From positions 2,790,001-2,854,000 of the forward strand of contig NZ_JACCAE010000001.1 of NCBI RefSeq assembly GCF_013409205.1: 64,000 nucleotides of DNA. The letters run 5' to 3'. Below, piece by piece: positions 43,609-53,574 of the stretch. A program made the translations under genes and the position numbers. Within the stretch, counting starts at the first letter, position 1, and each line of letters starts with the position of its first letter. The stretch comes from Janibacter cremeus. GTDB taxonomy: Bacteria > Actinomycetota > Actinomycetes > Actinomycetales > Dermatophilaceae. The notes beneath the pieces are model-generated. The model was given only the letters and a program-made list of their open reading frames with translations. It ran no database searches and was not told where the DNA came from.

Positions 43609-46210
43609 CGAAGGGGATGAGCTCGACGTCGCGCAGCTCGATCTCCTCGCCCTCGGCATGCCCGAAGGACCCGGTCAGTCGCCCCGCGCTGCGCAGGTCG
43701 GCCTCACCGACCCGGACGAGCTCGGCCGTTCCGGCCGGGGCGACGAGCGTGGCCGAGGTGACCTCGCTGCGCATGCCGACCTTGGCATCGGACTTGGCCT
43801 TGCGGACCTGGCCGAGGGCCTCGCCGACGGCGCCGAGGACGGCCGGGTTGCCGCCGGTAGGAAGCTCGTCGGCGGTCGGCCAGGTGGCGCGGTGCACCGA
43901 GCCCTCGTGCCACCAGGACCAGACCTCCTCGGTGGCATAGGGCAGGATCGGCGCGAGCAGGCGCAGCAGGGCATCGAGCGCCAGGCGCAGGGCGGCGCGC
44001 GCGGAATCCGTTCCCGCCGGGTCCCGTCCGTCCCCGCCGTGGGCACGGTCCTTGACCAGCTCGATGTAGTCGTCGCAGAAGGTCCAGAAGAAGGTCTCGG
44101 TCACCGAGAGGCTGCGCGTGTAGTCCCAGCCCTCGAAGCCGGCCGTCGCGTCGGTGATCACCCGGGCGAGCCCGGCGAGCATCGACTGGTCCAGCGGGTT
44201 GGTCACGGCGGCCACGAGGTCACCCTCGACGGTGCCGAACCCGAGCGCGAACTTGCTCGCGTTGAGCAGCTTGATCGCCAGTCGGCGGCCGATCTTCATC
44301 TGACCGGTGTCGTAGGCGGCGTCGGTACCCAGGCGCCCGGAGGCGGCCCAGTAGCGCACCGCGTCGGCGCTGTGCTCGACGACGACGTCCTCGGGCGTGA
44401 CGACGTTGCCCTTGGACTTGCTCATCTTCTTGCGGTCGGGGTCGAGGATCCAGCCCGAGATCGCGGCGTTCTTCCAGGGGGCGCTGCCGTGCTCGAAGTG
44501 CGCACGCACGACGCTCGCGAAGAGCCACGTGCGGATGATGTCGTGTCCCTGTGGGCGCACGTCCATCGGGAAGACCTTGTCGAAGAGGTCGCTCTCGCCG
44601 CGCTCGGTGCCCAGCCAGTCGCCGGCGATCTGCGGCGACAGGGAGGAGGTGGCCCAGGTGTCCATGACGTCCGGGTCACCGGTGAATCCACCCGGCTGGT
44701 CGCGCTGGTCCTGGGTGTACCCGCTCGGCACACTCGCCGTCGGGTCGATCGGCAGCTGCGACTCCTGGGGCACGAGGGGTGACTCGTACTGCGGCTCGCC
44801 GTCCGCGTCGAGGGCGTACCAGACGGGGATCGGCACGCCGAAGAAACGTTGGCGGGAGATCAGCCAGTCGCCGTTGAGGCCGGCGACCCAGTTCTTGTAG
44901 CGCGCCTTCATGAAGTCCGGGTGGAAGGCGATCTCATCGCCCCGGGACTGGAGGGTCTCGTTGAGCTGCGCGTCGCGGCCGCCGTTGCGGATGTACCACT
45001 GGCGCGAGGTGACGATCTCCAACGGCTTCTCACCGCGCTCGTAGAAGTTCGCCTTGCGTTGGGTCTTCTCCGGCTCGCCGATGAGGTCGCCGGACTCGAT
45101 CAGGGCGTCCACGACGACCTGGCGGGCGGAGTGGACGGTCTTGCCCGACATCTCCTGGTAGACCCGCGTCCCGGTCGCGGATGCGACCCAGCCGGGAACC
45201 TCGGCGGCGATCCGTCCGGCGCGGTTGACGACCGAGCGGGTCGGCAGCTGCAGCTCGCGCCACCAGATGACATCGGTGAGGTCACCGAAGGTGCAGCACA
45301 TCGCGATGCCGGCGCCCTTGTCCATCTCGGCGCCGCGGTGGGCGACGACCGGGACCTCGACCCCGAAGATCGGGGACGTGACGCTCGAGCCGAAGAGCCC
45401 CTGGTAGCGCTCGTCGTCCGGGTGCGCGATCAGCGCCACGCACGCCGGCAGCAGCTCGGGACGGGTGGTCTCGATGTGCACGGGCCCGCTCGGGCCGTGG
45501 AAGGCGATGCGGTGGTAGGCGCCGGGGTGGTCGCGGGCCTCGAGCTCGGCCTGGGCGACCGCGGTCTGGAAGGTGACGTCCCACAGGCCCGGGGCCTCGG
45601 CGGTGTATGCCTCACCGCGGGCGAGGTTGCGCAGGAAAGCCGTTTGGGCCGTCGCGCGGGAGTGCTCGTCGATGGTGCGGTACTGGATGTTCCAGTCGAG
45701 GCTGAAGCCCAGCCGACGGAAGAGGGACTCGAAGGCCTCCTCGTCCTTGACCGTCAGCTCGTCGCACAGCTCGATGAAGTTCTGCCGGCTGACCGTGACC
45801 TGGTCGGCGGCCTTGATCGTCTTCGTCGTCCCGGCGAAGGGGGGAGTGAAGTCCGGGTCGTGGGGCAGCGAGGAGTCGCCCCGGACGCCGTAGTAGTTCT
45901 GCACCCGCTTCTCCGTCGGCAGGCCGTTGTCGTCCCACCCGATCGGGTAGAAGACGTTGAACCCCTGCATGCGCTTGTAGCGCGCCATGCAGTCGGTGTG
46001 GGTGTAGCTGAAGACGTGCCCCATGTGCAGCGACCCGCTCGCGGTCGGCGGAGGGGTGTCGATGGAGAAGACCCGCTCGCGCCCACCAGCCTTGTCGAAG
46101 GCGTACGTCTCCTGCTCGCGCCATACCGCTGCCCACTTCTCCTCGAGCCCGTCGAGGGAGGGACGCTCCGGGATGCGGGCGGCGTCAGGGGCCAGGGAGT
46201 GCTCGGTCAT
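43589..46210 (-). CDS. valS: Valine--tRNA ligase
   Basis: Class I aminoacyl-tRNA synthetase of 873 aa, the length of the actinobacterial form. HIGH signature appears as HMGH (62-65), KMSKS is intact (DRKKMSKSKGN), the CP1 editing domain is present (HIETTRPELLPACVALIAHP, core ETTRPE), and a tRNA-binding anticodon domain follows. The C-terminal coiled coil is short. ATG at 46210. Its 3' end overlaps the convergent C39-like gene. Confidence 0.96.
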   Translation of the reverse strand: MTEHSLAPDAARIPERPSLDGLEEKWAAVWREQETYAFDKAGGRERVFSIDTPPPTASGSLHMGHVFSYTHTDCMARYKRMQGFNVFYPIGWDDNGLPTEKRVQNYYGVRGDSSLPHDPDFTPPFAGTTKTIKAADQVTVSRQNFIELCDELTVKDEEAFESLFRRLGFSLDWNIQYRTIDEHSRATAQTAFLRNLARGEAYTAEAPGLWDVTFQTAVAQAELEARDHPGAYHRIAFHGPSGPVHIETTRPELLPACVALIAHPDDERYQGLFGSSVTSPIFGVEVPVVAHRGAEMDKGAGIAMCCTFGDLTDVIWWRELQLPTRSVVNRAGRIAAEVPGWVASATGTRVYQEMSGKTVHSARQVVVDALIESGDLIGEPEKTQRKANFYERGEKPLEIVTSRQWYIRNGGRDAQLNETLQSRGDEIAFHPDFMKARYKNWVAGLNGDWLISRQRFFGVPIPVWYALDADGEPQYESPLVPQESQLPIDPTASVPSGYTQDQRDQPGGFTGDPDVMDTWATSSLSPQIAGDWLGTERGESDLFDKVFPMDVRPQGHDIIRTWLFASVVRAHFEHGSAPWKNAAISGWILDPDRKKMSKSKGNVVTPEDVVVEHSADAVRYWAASGRLGTDAAYDTGQMKIGRRLAIKLLNASKFALGFGTVEGDLVAAVTNPLDQSMLAGLARVITDATAGFEGWDYTRSLSVTETFFWTFCDDYIELVKDRAHGGDGRDPAGTDSARAALRLALDALLRLLAPILPYATEEVWSWWHEGSVHRATWPTADELPTGGNPAVLGAVGEALGQVRKAKSDAKVGMRSEVTSATLVAPAGTAELVRVGEADLRSAGRLTGSFGHAEGEEIELRDVELIPFVKPKKN

Positions 46211-46288
46211 GAGCCGAATCTTCCCATCCGCGCCGACTGCGCTGCCAGTCGGGGCCACCCTCGGGCGCAGACGTCGTACTCTGTCGGC

Positions 46289-47056
46289 ATGCGTGCACCC
46301 GAGCCCTTGTACCGGTTGATCATCATCGTCGCCCGGGCCCTCTTCCTCATCAACGGTTACCGCTTCACCATGAAGGGTGAGGCCCACGTCCCGCGCCGTG
46401 GTGGTGCCGTCATGGCGATCAACCACACCGGGTACATGGACTTCGTCTTCGCGGGGCTGGGTGCCCGCAAGAGCAAGCGGTGGGTGCGCTTCATGGCCAA
46501 GAAGTCGATCTGGCAGCACAAGGTCGCCGGCCCGATCATGCGCGGCCTGAAGCACATCCCGGTCGACCGTCACGCCGGCGCCGGCGCCCTCGTCGAGGCG
46601 ACCCAGCGGCTGCGTCAGGGACAGATCGTCGGTGTCTACCCGGAGGCGACGATGTCCCGTTCCTTCGAGATCAAGGAGTTGAAGTCCGGCTCCGCACGCA
46701 TGGCCCAGGACGCCGGCGTGCCGATCCTGCCGACCATCGTCTGGGGGGCGCAGCGCATCTGGACCAAGGACGTGCCCAAGCGGCTGGGCCGGACCGGCAC
46801 GCCGATCCACATCACGATCGGGGACCCCATCCACATCGGCCCGGACGACGACGTCGCCGAGGTGACCACCCACCTTCGCGAGGTGATGAAGCGGATGCTC
46901 GACGAGACCATCGCTGCCTACCCGGAGCCGACGGGGGAGGCGCTGCGCTTCCACCCGGCCCGCCTCGGCGGCACGGCACCGACGTACGAGGAGGCCCACA
47001 CCAAGGACTTCAGCGACATGCGTCGCAAGAAGGACCAGTTCAGCAGGAAGAAGTAG
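46289..47056 (+). CDS. 1-acyl-sn-glycerol-3-phosphate acyltransferase family protein (PlsC-like)
   Basis: 255-aa acyltransferase. Block I is NHTGYMDF (the NHx4D catalytic motif), block III is VGVYPEATMS in place of the usual EGT, and block IV is around VPILPTIVWG. The N-terminus has a short hydrophobic segment (LYRLIIIVARALFLI). Probably makes phosphatidic acid or acylates another glycolipid. ATG at 46289, divergent from valS by 78 bp. Confidence 0.9.
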   Translation: MRAPEPLYRLIIIVARALFLINGYRFTMKGEAHVPRRGGAVMAINHTGYMDFVFAGLGARKSKRWVRFMAKKSIWQHKVAGPIMRGLKHIPVDRHAGAGALVEATQRLRQGQIVGVYPEATMSRSFEIKELKSGSARMAQDAGVPILPTIVWGAQRIWTKDVPKRLGRTGTPIHITIGDPIHIGPDDDVAEVTTHLREVMKRMLDETIAAYPEPTGEALRFHPARLGGTAPTYEEAHTKDFSDMRRKKDQFSRKK

Positions 47057-47065
47057 GCGGGCGGC

Positions 47066-47605
47066 TCAGAAGCCGCTGTGCCCCAGGTGCGCCAGCGCCT
47101 GCTGGAGCAGCGCGCCGTGCCCTCCGGCCATCTCGGCCTGCAGACCGGTCTCGCCGGCCTCCTCCGGCGTGAGCCACGCGAGGTCGAGGGCGTCCTGCTG
47201 CGGGGCGCAGTCACCGCGTACCGGCACGATGTAGCTCAGCGCGACCGCGTGCTGGCGCGGGTCGTGGAAGGGCGTGACCCCCGGCGTGGGGAAGAACTCC
47301 GCGACGGTGAAGGGCACCGGTGATGCGGGCACCGACGGCAGGGCCATCGGTCCGAGGTCCTTCTCGAGGTGACGCACGAGGGCGTCGCGCACCTGCTCGT
47401 GGTAGTTGACCCGCCCGGCGATCAGCTCACGATCCATCGTCCCCGTGTCCGAGGCCCGTAGGAGTAGCCCGACGCGGGTCACCGAGCCGTTGTCGGCCAC
47501 GCGCACGGGGACGGCCGCGACGTAGAGGATGGGCACCCGTCCGCGGATGTTGTCCAGGTCCTCGCGGCTGAGCCACGCTTCATGTCGGTCGAGGTCCGTC
47601 GGCAT
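47066..47605 (-). CDS. NUDIX-hydrolase-like protein (DUF4916 type)
   Basis: About 179 aa. The protein resembles actinobacterial DUF4916/NUDIX-family members: WLSREDLDNIRGRVPILYV near the start and HAVALSYIVPVRG, EALDLAWLTPEEA-like (here DALDLAWLTPEEA) towards the end. The canonical Nudix box GX5EX7REUXEEXGU is not clear, so hydrolase activity is doubtful. ATG at 47605; a GTG at 47626 is alternative. Convergent with the acyltransferase gene. Confidence 0.78.
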   Translation of the reverse strand: MPTDLDRHEAWLSREDLDNIRGRVPILYVAAVPVRVADNGSVTRVGLLLRASDTGTMDRELIAGRVNYHEQVRDALVRHLEKDLGPMALPSVPASPVPFTVAEFFPTPGVTPFHDPRQHAVALSYIVPVRGDCAPQQDALDLAWLTPEEAGETGLQAEMAGGHGALLQQALAHLGHSGF

Positions 47606-47666
47606 GGTCGCGATTCTCGCAGACACCGCAGTTGTGTGCTTCGCGTGGGCCCCGGTGGGAAGGCCG

Positions 47667-48446
47667 TCACCGTGGGGAGAAGGAGGCCCGGCGGGCGGAG
47701 CGGCGCAGTGCGGCGAGGATCGGCCGCCCGGTGAGGGAGATGAGCACGACGTTCGTCAGTGACCGCCCGAGGTCCCACCCCAGTGAGGTGGCGAGCGAGA
47801 AGGCGAAGAAGCGGGTCAGGTTCTCCCGCACCGGATCACCGGGGACGAAGGAGAGCGACTCCTCGCCCTGGACGGTGAAGGGCCAGAAGGAGAAGTTCAG
47901 TGCGACGCCGTAGAGCAGACCCGTGACGGCCCCGTAGGTGCAGAGCAGGGCGATCTCGCCCGCCCCGCGCAGGCGCGGGAGCATCCCTGCCCCGAGACCG
48001 ACCCACGCCGCAGCCAGCATCTGGAAGGGCAGCCACGGCCCGACGCCGGCCGTGAGCAGGGCGCTCGATGCCAGCGTCGTCGCGCCGAGGATGAAGCCGA
48101 ACCCCGGCCCGAAGACCCGTCCGGCGAGGATGAGCAGGAAGAAGACCGTCTCGAGGCCGGCGGTGCCCGCCCCGAGGGGGCGCAGGGCGGCACCGACCGC
48201 AGAGAGCACCCCGAGCATCGCCACCGCCTTCGTGTCCAGTCCGCCGTCGCTGACCTCTGCGAGGACGACCGCGAGGACACCGACGAGGATTCCGGCGAAT
48301 ACGAGCGGAGCATCGCCGGAGTGGGCCAGTGCCGCATCCTCGGAGATGAACAGGGGCCAGAGGAAGGCGACGATCCCGGCCACGCTGGTCAGGCCGATCG
48401 CGACCAGTGCTCGGGGGCGCAACTCGATCGCCGTCGAGCGACTCAT
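47667..48446 (-). CDS. ECF transporter S component (predicted cobalamin)
   Basis: Substrate-binding membrane subunit, 259 aa, with about six TM helices and a GRVFGPGFGFILGATTLASS-type segment (core FGPGFGFILGA) plus AAWVGLGAGMLPR, as in ECF S components of the CbrT/ThiW-like class. Substrate is inferred as vitamin B12 because the operon starts at a cobalamin riboswitch. Its ATG overlaps the ATPase stop (ATGA). Last gene of the five-gene operon. Confidence 0.85.
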   Translation of the reverse strand: MSRSTAIELRPRALVAIGLTSVAGIVAFLWPLFISEDAALAHSGDAPLVFAGILVGVLAVVLAEVSDGGLDTKAVAMLGVLSAVGAALRPLGAGTAGLETVFFLLILAGRVFGPGFGFILGATTLASSALLTAGVGPWLPFQMLAAAWVGLGAGMLPRLRGAGEIALLCTYGAVTGLLYGVALNFSFWPFTVQGEESLSFVPGDPVRENLTRFFAFSLATSLGWDLGRSLTNVVLISLTGRPILAALRRSARRASFSPR

Positions 48447-50099
48447 GAGAGGTTCCCTTCGCCCGTCCGCCGTGCGGCCAGCGCGGCCCGGACGTCATCC
48501 ACGGTGAGCAGCGGCGCGGGCGCGAGGACCTTGGCGACCTGTGGGGCGAAGGCGGGGGAGGAGACGACGACCTCGGCCGTCGCGCCGTCGGTGATGACCT
48601 CACCGTCGGCCATGATGACGACTCGGTCGGCGGCCTCGGCGACGAACTCCACGTCGTGGGTCGACAGCAGGACCGTGCGTCCGCGGGCGGCGAGGCCCTG
48701 CAGGGCCCGGTGCAGCGCACTCTTGGCGGTGTAGTCCAGGCCTCGGGTCGGCTCGTCGAGCAGGAGAACCGGGGGGGTCGGCTGTGAGCTGGACGGCCAG
48801 CACGAGGGCCAGTCGCTGCCCCTCCGACAGGTCGCGCGGGTGCCGATCGGTGGGGATGCCCGGTGCGATCTGCTCGAGCAGATCGGCGCAGGTGCCGTCG
48901 GTGACCGCGGAGTCGGCATCGGCACGCGCGCACTCCGCGCCCACCGTCTCGAGATAGAGCAGGTCACTGGCCGTCTGGGGCACCAGCCCCACCAGCTCGC
49001 GGCGCTCGGCCGGCTTGAGCTGTGCTGGGTCGAGGTCGCCCTCCGGGGCCGTGACGGACACGGTGCCCCGGGTCCGGGCCCCGGAGCCCTGCAGAGCCCA
49101 CAACAGGGAGGACTTGCCGGCCCCGTTGCGGCCCATGAGTGCGGTGATCGTCCCGGGCCGCAGCGCCAGGTCGATGTCGTCGACGGCGACCAGCCGTCCG
49201 TGGGTGACGGTGACCCCCTTCGCCTCGAGACCACCGGACCGAGCCGGCGGGGGAGTGGGGGGCGCCACCTCACCGAGCTGACGGCGCAGCGGCCCGGCAG
49301 CCCGGCGAGCATCCCGCACGGACAGGGGCAACGGGGACCAGTGCTCCAGCCGCCCCAGGTCGACCACGGGCGGCGCGACGCTCGAGCGCGCCATGATCTG
49401 CGCCGGGCTGCCGTGCTCGACGCGTCCGTCGGCGACGTGGACGACGGAGTCGGCGTGGTGGATGACGCGCTCGATCCGGTGCTCCGCGACGACGACGGTC
49501 GTCGACAGGTCGTGCACGAGTCTGGAGATCGCGGCGAGCACGTCCTCCGCGGCCGTCGGGTCGAGTGCGGACGTCGGCTCGTCGAGCACGATGATCTGGG
49601 GGTGCTGGGTCAGCACGGAGCCGATGGCCACCCGCTGCTGCTGGCCCCCCGAGAGGTCGCGCAGCGGCGCATCGCGCAGCTCTGCGATGTCCATGACGTC
49701 CAGGACTTCCTCGACCCGGCGGCGCATCGTCGCGGGCGGCAGGCCGAGCTGCTCCATGCCGTAGGCCAGCTCGGTCTCCACGTGCTCGGTGACGAATCCG
49801 GCGAGCGGGTCCTGCCCGACGACCCCCACGACATCCGCGAGGTCGCGCGGGCGGTGGGTGGCGGTGTCCCGTCCCGCGACGAGCACGCGACCGTCGAGGT
49901 GGCCGCCGGTGAAGTGCGGCACGAGGCCGTTGATCGCCTGCAGCAGCGTCGACTTGCCGGAGCCGGTCCGGCCGATGACGAGGACGAGCTCGCCCTCCTC
50001 GACCGCCATGTCGACCCCGGTCAGCGCCGGGGTGGCGGCACCGTCGTAGGTGATCGTCACGTCCTCGAAGAGGATCGAGTGGTCCGGCGCCCAGGTCAT
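48443..50099 (-). pseudogene. ECF transporter double ATPase (A-A' fusion), frameshifted in a homopolymer
   Basis: Two ABC ATPase domains in one chain, energising the ECF transporter. Domain 1: Walker A GRTGSGKST, signature LSGGQQQRVAIG, Walker B IIVLDEPTSALD. Domain 2: Walker A GRNGAGKSS, signature LSEGQRLALVLA. Then the frame breaks: 7 Gs at 48771-48777 (plus strand) shift reading by one, and the Walker B PVLLLDEPTRGLD, the H-loop STHD and the rest continue in another frame to 48443. Deleting one G gives a normal protein of about 551 aa. Whether this is a sequencing error, a genuine null or a slippage site cannot be told here. Both ends overlap neighbours by 4 nt. Confidence 0.85.
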
Positions 50100-51232
50100 G
50101 CCGGACTCCCTTCGCTCTCGCAGGGGTCCACGCGGCGTCGCGGCCGGTCACGCACCCGGGCCAGCGGGGGTGGTGGGGTGAGCACTGCGGGGAGTGCGGC
50201 GACGAGCAGGCCGGCAGTCATCAGCCACGGCAGTGGTGGTGGCCCGATGGGGTTCAACGGCATCGTCAGCGCACTCGGCTCGCACCTCAGGCTGGCGAAG
50301 GCGGCGGCTGCGGCGAGCAGCCCGCAGGCCGCGGTGAGAGTCTCCGGCGCCCGCCACGGTGACGGGCGGTACACCGTGCGGGAGACGGCCTTCGAGCCGA
50401 GGGCCAGGCCCAGGCCGCCGAGGCCGATGCCGACGAGGAGGAGCGGAAGGCCGACCCAGTCCGGGCTCTCCCGGTCGAGCAGGCCATAGCTGCCGACGGA
50501 CATCCCGAGCAGGCCGCCGAGGGTGAAGATCCCGGTCAGATGGTCCTGACCGCGCGAGACCTCACCTCGTCGCCCGTACCCACGGGAGTCCATCGACGCG
50601 GCCAGGGCCATGGACCGTTCGAGGGTGTCCTCGAGGACGGGCATCGCGACGCGGCGAAACGCGCGCAGTCCGCGGGCGGAGTCCCCGCGCAGCAGGCGTG
50701 CCCGATGCACCCGCTTGACCGACTGGGCCAGCTGCGGGGCGACGCTGATCGCGACGATGACGGCCGTGCCGATCTCCTGCAGGGCACCGGGCAGGGCGGC
50801 GAGCATCCGCTTCGGGTCGGCCAGCGCATTCGCCGCACCGACACACAGGATCATCGTGGCCAGCCGCATGCCTTCGAAGACCGCGGCGAGCAGACCCTCG
50901 AGGCCGACGTCACCGAGCAGGTTGATACCCGAAGCCCAGCTGGGCAGCTCGATCAGCGGCAGCGGCAGGATCGTGATCTCGCCCCACTTCAGGCCGACGA
51001 GGACGTGCAGGATGACGCGCAGTCCGATGATGAAGGCCCCGAGGACGGCGTAGAGCTTGAATGCGCGGGCCCACGGGGAGTCCGAGCGCCGACTGACCAC
51101 GACGAAGGTGACCACCCCGGCCGCGATGAGCAGCACGAGCGGGTTGGTCGTCTGCGACACCGCCACTGCGAGTCCGATGGCCCAGAGCCACCAGGCCCCG
51201 GGGTGCAGCGCTCGGGGGGTCGACGAGGACAC
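50096..51232 (-). CDS. ECF transporter T component (CbiQ family)
   Basis: Membrane-coupling subunit, 378 aa, with N-terminal TM helices, a cytosolic coupling helix region, and further TM helices. EcfT features: the RARLLRGD and SMDSRGYGRR motifs (Arg-Gly signatures that contact the ATPases) and PQLAQSVKRVHRAR. The C-terminal ~130 residues add extra TM helices not usual in short CbiQ proteins. GTG at 51232 is 8 bp after the DUF4430 gene; stop overlaps the ATPase ATG (ATGA). Confidence 0.9.
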   Translation of the reverse strand: MSSSTPRALHPGAWWLWAIGLAVAVSQTTNPLVLLIAAGVVTFVVVSRRSDSPWARAFKLYAVLGAFIIGLRVILHVLVGLKWGEITILPLPLIELPSWASGINLLGDVGLEGLLAAVFEGMRLATMILCVGAANALADPKRMLAALPGALQEIGTAVIVAISVAPQLAQSVKRVHRARLLRGDSARGLRAFRRVAMPVLEDTLERSMALAASMDSRGYGRRGEVSRGQDHLTGIFTLGGLLGMSVGSYGLLDRESPDWVGLPLLLVGIGLGGLGLALGSKAVSRTVYRPSPWRAPETLTAACGLLAAAAAFASLRCEPSALTMPLNPIGPPPLPWLMTAGLLVAALPAVLTPPPPLARVRDRPRRRVDPCESEGSPA

Positions 51233-51240
51233 GAAGAGGG

Positions 51241-52212
51241 TCAGGCTCCGCGTCGTCGGGCCACCACGAGGGCAGCTCCGCCCAGGGGGACCAGCAGAGC
51301 GACGCCGACGAGGGTCGGCACGAGGGCGCCGCCACCGTCATCGGCTGAGTCGGACGTGCTGGATGCGTTCGCGGTGTCGGTGGGGTCGCCACCGGAGGTC
51401 GAGGACTCGCTGGCCGCGGTGGTGCTCGACGACGAACTCGTGCTGCTCTTCTCGGCCTTCTTTTTCTTCTTCTCGTCGGCCTTCTTCTTGGCTTCAGCCT
51501 TCTTCTTCTTGGCCTGGGATGTGCTCGACGCGCTGGCGTCCTTGGACGCACTCGAGGATGAGGCCGCCGGAGACGACGGCTTGGCGCCGTCCCCGCCCGA
51601 GGGCGTCGCTCCACCGGCGGCAGGTGAGCTGCTCGGCGCGCTCGACCCCGGGCCGTTTGATGACCCTGAGCCCTGTGTTGCCTTCGGCTTGGCGGGCGCC
51701 GAGGGCTTCGCCGGGGGACTCGGCTTGGGCTTGGGCTTGGGGTTTGTGCTCGGCTTGGGGGGTGCTGGAGCGGCCACCTTCGGAGGGGCGATGCTCGGCG
51801 CTCCTCCGGATCCCAGCTTGAAGCCGACGACCGTGCCCGGCGCAGGGTCATAGGCGTAGATTCCGGTGTTGGAGTAACTCCACGACCCGCCGGCCGGCGC
51901 GTGGAAAAAGGCCCAGTACTGGCTCTTCGGCGGCATTCGCACGCAGGGGGTGTCCGGCAGGCCGTTGATCTTGCAAACGGCGCCGGGCTGGGTCTGGACC
52001 TGCTCGACGGAGAAGCCGGCGGCTACCAGGGCGTCGCGGGCCGACGGGTGGTCGCCGGAGGCACACCGGACATCGGCGCCGGAACCGCTCTGGACGACGA
52101 CGGTCACGCCGCTCGTACCGGTGCAGGCCGCCGCCTGGGCCGGGGCGGTCATGGACAGACCGCCCCCGGCCAGCAGGGTGGCCAGGCCCAGACGAGCGAC
52201 GAGACGGCGCAT
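51241..52212 (-). CDS. Secreted DUF4430 protein (transcobalamin C-terminal-domain-like), membrane-anchored
   Basis: 323 aa. Signal peptide (cleavage near APAQA|AAC), then a DUF4430-like domain of about 100 residues (SGVTVVVQSGSG, DALVAAGFSVEQVQT, YWAFFHAPAGGSWSYSNTG), the fold of the C-terminal beta domain of vertebrate transcobalamin and intrinsic factor. A long Pro/Lys/Ser/Ala spacer with a Lys-rich segment (KKKKAEAKKKADEKKKKK) leads to a C-terminal TM helix and RRRGA tail, so it is displayed on the surface. No LPxTG motif. ATG at 52212 overlaps the preceding stop (TGATG). Confidence 0.85.
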   Translation of the reverse strand: MRRLVARLGLATLLAGGGLSMTAPAQAAACTGTSGVTVVVQSGSGADVRCASGDHPSARDALVAAGFSVEQVQTQPGAVCKINGLPDTPCVRMPPKSQYWAFFHAPAGGSWSYSNTGIYAYDPAPGTVVGFKLGSGGAPSIAPPKVAAPAPPKPSTNPKPKPKPSPPAKPSAPAKPKATQGSGSSNGPGSSAPSSSPAAGGATPSGGDGAKPSSPAASSSSASKDASASSTSQAKKKKAEAKKKADEKKKKKAEKSSTSSSSSTTAASESSTSGGDPTDTANASSTSDSADDGGGALVPTLVGVALLVPLGGAALVVARRRGA

Positions 52213-53507
52213 CAGTGGCGCTGCTCGGCCAGACGCCGACGGGCCACGAGAATGGCGCCTGCGGCCAGGACGCCGAGACCGGCGCCCCCGAGAAGCATCG
52301 GGGTGCTGGAGCCCGCAGCGGAGCCACCGTCGGTCTGCACGACTCCCGGACGGACCGGGGCGCTCGCGTCGTCGCTCTGGCCGTCGTCGCCCGTCTGCTC
52401 GGCCTCGTCCGTGGGCTCGGAGGTGCCTGGCTCGGGGTCGGTCGGGGTCGAGGCGCTGTCACAGTCGATCACCGGGGTCGCGGCGGCTTGACCCTCGTTC
52501 GTGACCGCGGCGTAGGACGTCCCGGTCACGCCGATGAGTGCCTGCGCCGTGGCGCGGGTCGTGATCGCGTCGGACTCGGAGTCGGCCCCCATCGCGTCGA
52601 AGGAGGCCTGGTCGTAGGCGATACCGCCGGCAACCTGAGGGGTCTCGCAGCCGAGTGTCAGCGACTCGAGGTAGCCGAGGGCCTTGCTGCGAGCCGCGTC
52701 GCGGCCGGCCAGGCCGAAGGCCACGGACGCCAGGCCGGTGCTGTTGGCGTTGCTCGCCTCAGTCGACGTGCCGCCGCCGACACCGCCGGCACCGTCCTGG
52801 TTGTCCTCGAGGAAGGTTGCCGCGGACTGCACCTCGGTGTCGTGGCCCCCGACGGCATCGAGAGCCTGGACGGCGAGGGAGGTCGCGTCCGGGTCGGAGA
52901 CGCATTCCACGCCCTCTTCGCCTTCGTCCGGGTAGTCGAGGACGAAGCCACCGTCAGAGCACTGCTGGGACAGCAGGCTCTCGACGGACTCGGTCGAGGG
53001 GTTGACCCCCGCGCGCTTCAGACCGATGAGGCCGAAGGACTGGCCGAGGGTGTTGGAGAAGTCGCCGTACTCGGACTGGTCGGTGAACTGGCCGTTGGCC
53101 TGCTCGAGACCCTGCAGCTGCGCGACGAGGTCGACCCCGTTGACGTCCTTCGGGTTGAGGCCGCGGGCGCCGGTGAAGGTGAGCATCTTGCCGGTGGCCG
53201 AGGCGTAGATCTCGTCACCGGCGCCGGTGTACGCAGTCACGTTTGCGACGAGGTAGTCAGCGGCGGCGGCCGAGGCGTCGCCACCGGTGCCGGCCGCGGT
53301 CATCCCGAGGACGGCATCGATCGTCAGTCCGAGGTCGTCGAAGGTCTGTCCGCCGCCTGAACCCGTGAGTCGGTCGCCGCCGGCCTCGAGCTCAGCGGCG
53401 AGGTAGGCGACGGAGTCGTCCGGGCTGGCCGCGGACGCGGCCGGGGCGAGCGCCAGGCCCACGACGCCGATGGAGGCGGTGAGGGCCAGGGTGGGCAGAG
53501 AACGCAT
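52212..53507 (-). CDS. Secreted alpha-barrel protein (prenyltransferase/intrinsic-factor-like fold), membrane-anchored
   Basis: 431 aa. Signal peptide (cleavage near AASA|AS), about 320 residues of helical repeats with [24 protein letters not shown] and [12 protein letters not shown] motifs, resembling the alpha6/alpha6 barrel of squalene/prenyltransferases and of the N-terminal domain of cobalamin-binding transcobalamin and intrinsic factor. Then an acidic Thr/Asp/Pro linker, a TM helix ([20 protein letters not shown]) and a basic tail RRRLAEQRH. First gene behind the cobalamin riboswitch. B12 binding is inferred from context. Confidence 0.85.
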   Translation of the reverse strand: MRSLPTLALTASIGVVGLALAPAASAASPDDSVAYLAAELEAGGDRLTGSGGGQTFDDLGLTIDAVLGMTAAGTGGDASAAAADYLVANVTAYTGAGDEIYASATGKMLTFTGARGLNPKDVNGVDLVAQLQGLEQANGQFTDQSEYGDFSNTLGQSFGLIGLKRAGVNPSTESVESLLSQQCSDGGFVLDYPDEGEEGVECVSDPDATSLAVQALDAVGGHDTEVQSAATFLEDNQDGAGGVGGGTSTEASNANSTGLASVAFGLAGRDAARSKALGYLESLTLGCETPQVAGGIAYDQASFDAMGADSESDAITTRATAQALIGVTGTSYAAVTNEGQAAATPVIDCDSASTPTDPEPGTSEPTDEAEQTGDDGQSDDASAPVRPGVVQTDGGSAAGSSTPMLLGGAGLGVLAAGAILVARRRLAEQRH

Positions 53508-53509
53508 GT

Positions 53510-53551
53510 CGCGACCTTTCGAGCTGGGACTGGTGCCTACACCCGGTCGCG
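53510..53551 (-). promoter_or_regulatory. RBS-sequestering hairpin downstream of the cobalamin riboswitch
   Basis: On the minus-strand RNA, CGCGACC (complement of 53545-53551) can pair with GGTCGCG (complement of 53510-53516). The second arm overlaps the GAAAGG Shine-Dalgarno region just ahead of the ATG at 53507. This would let the riboswitch control translation, with no U-tract terminator required. Confidence 0.5.
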
Positions 53552-53574
53552 GTCTGCGTCGGGCTCGACCCGCT

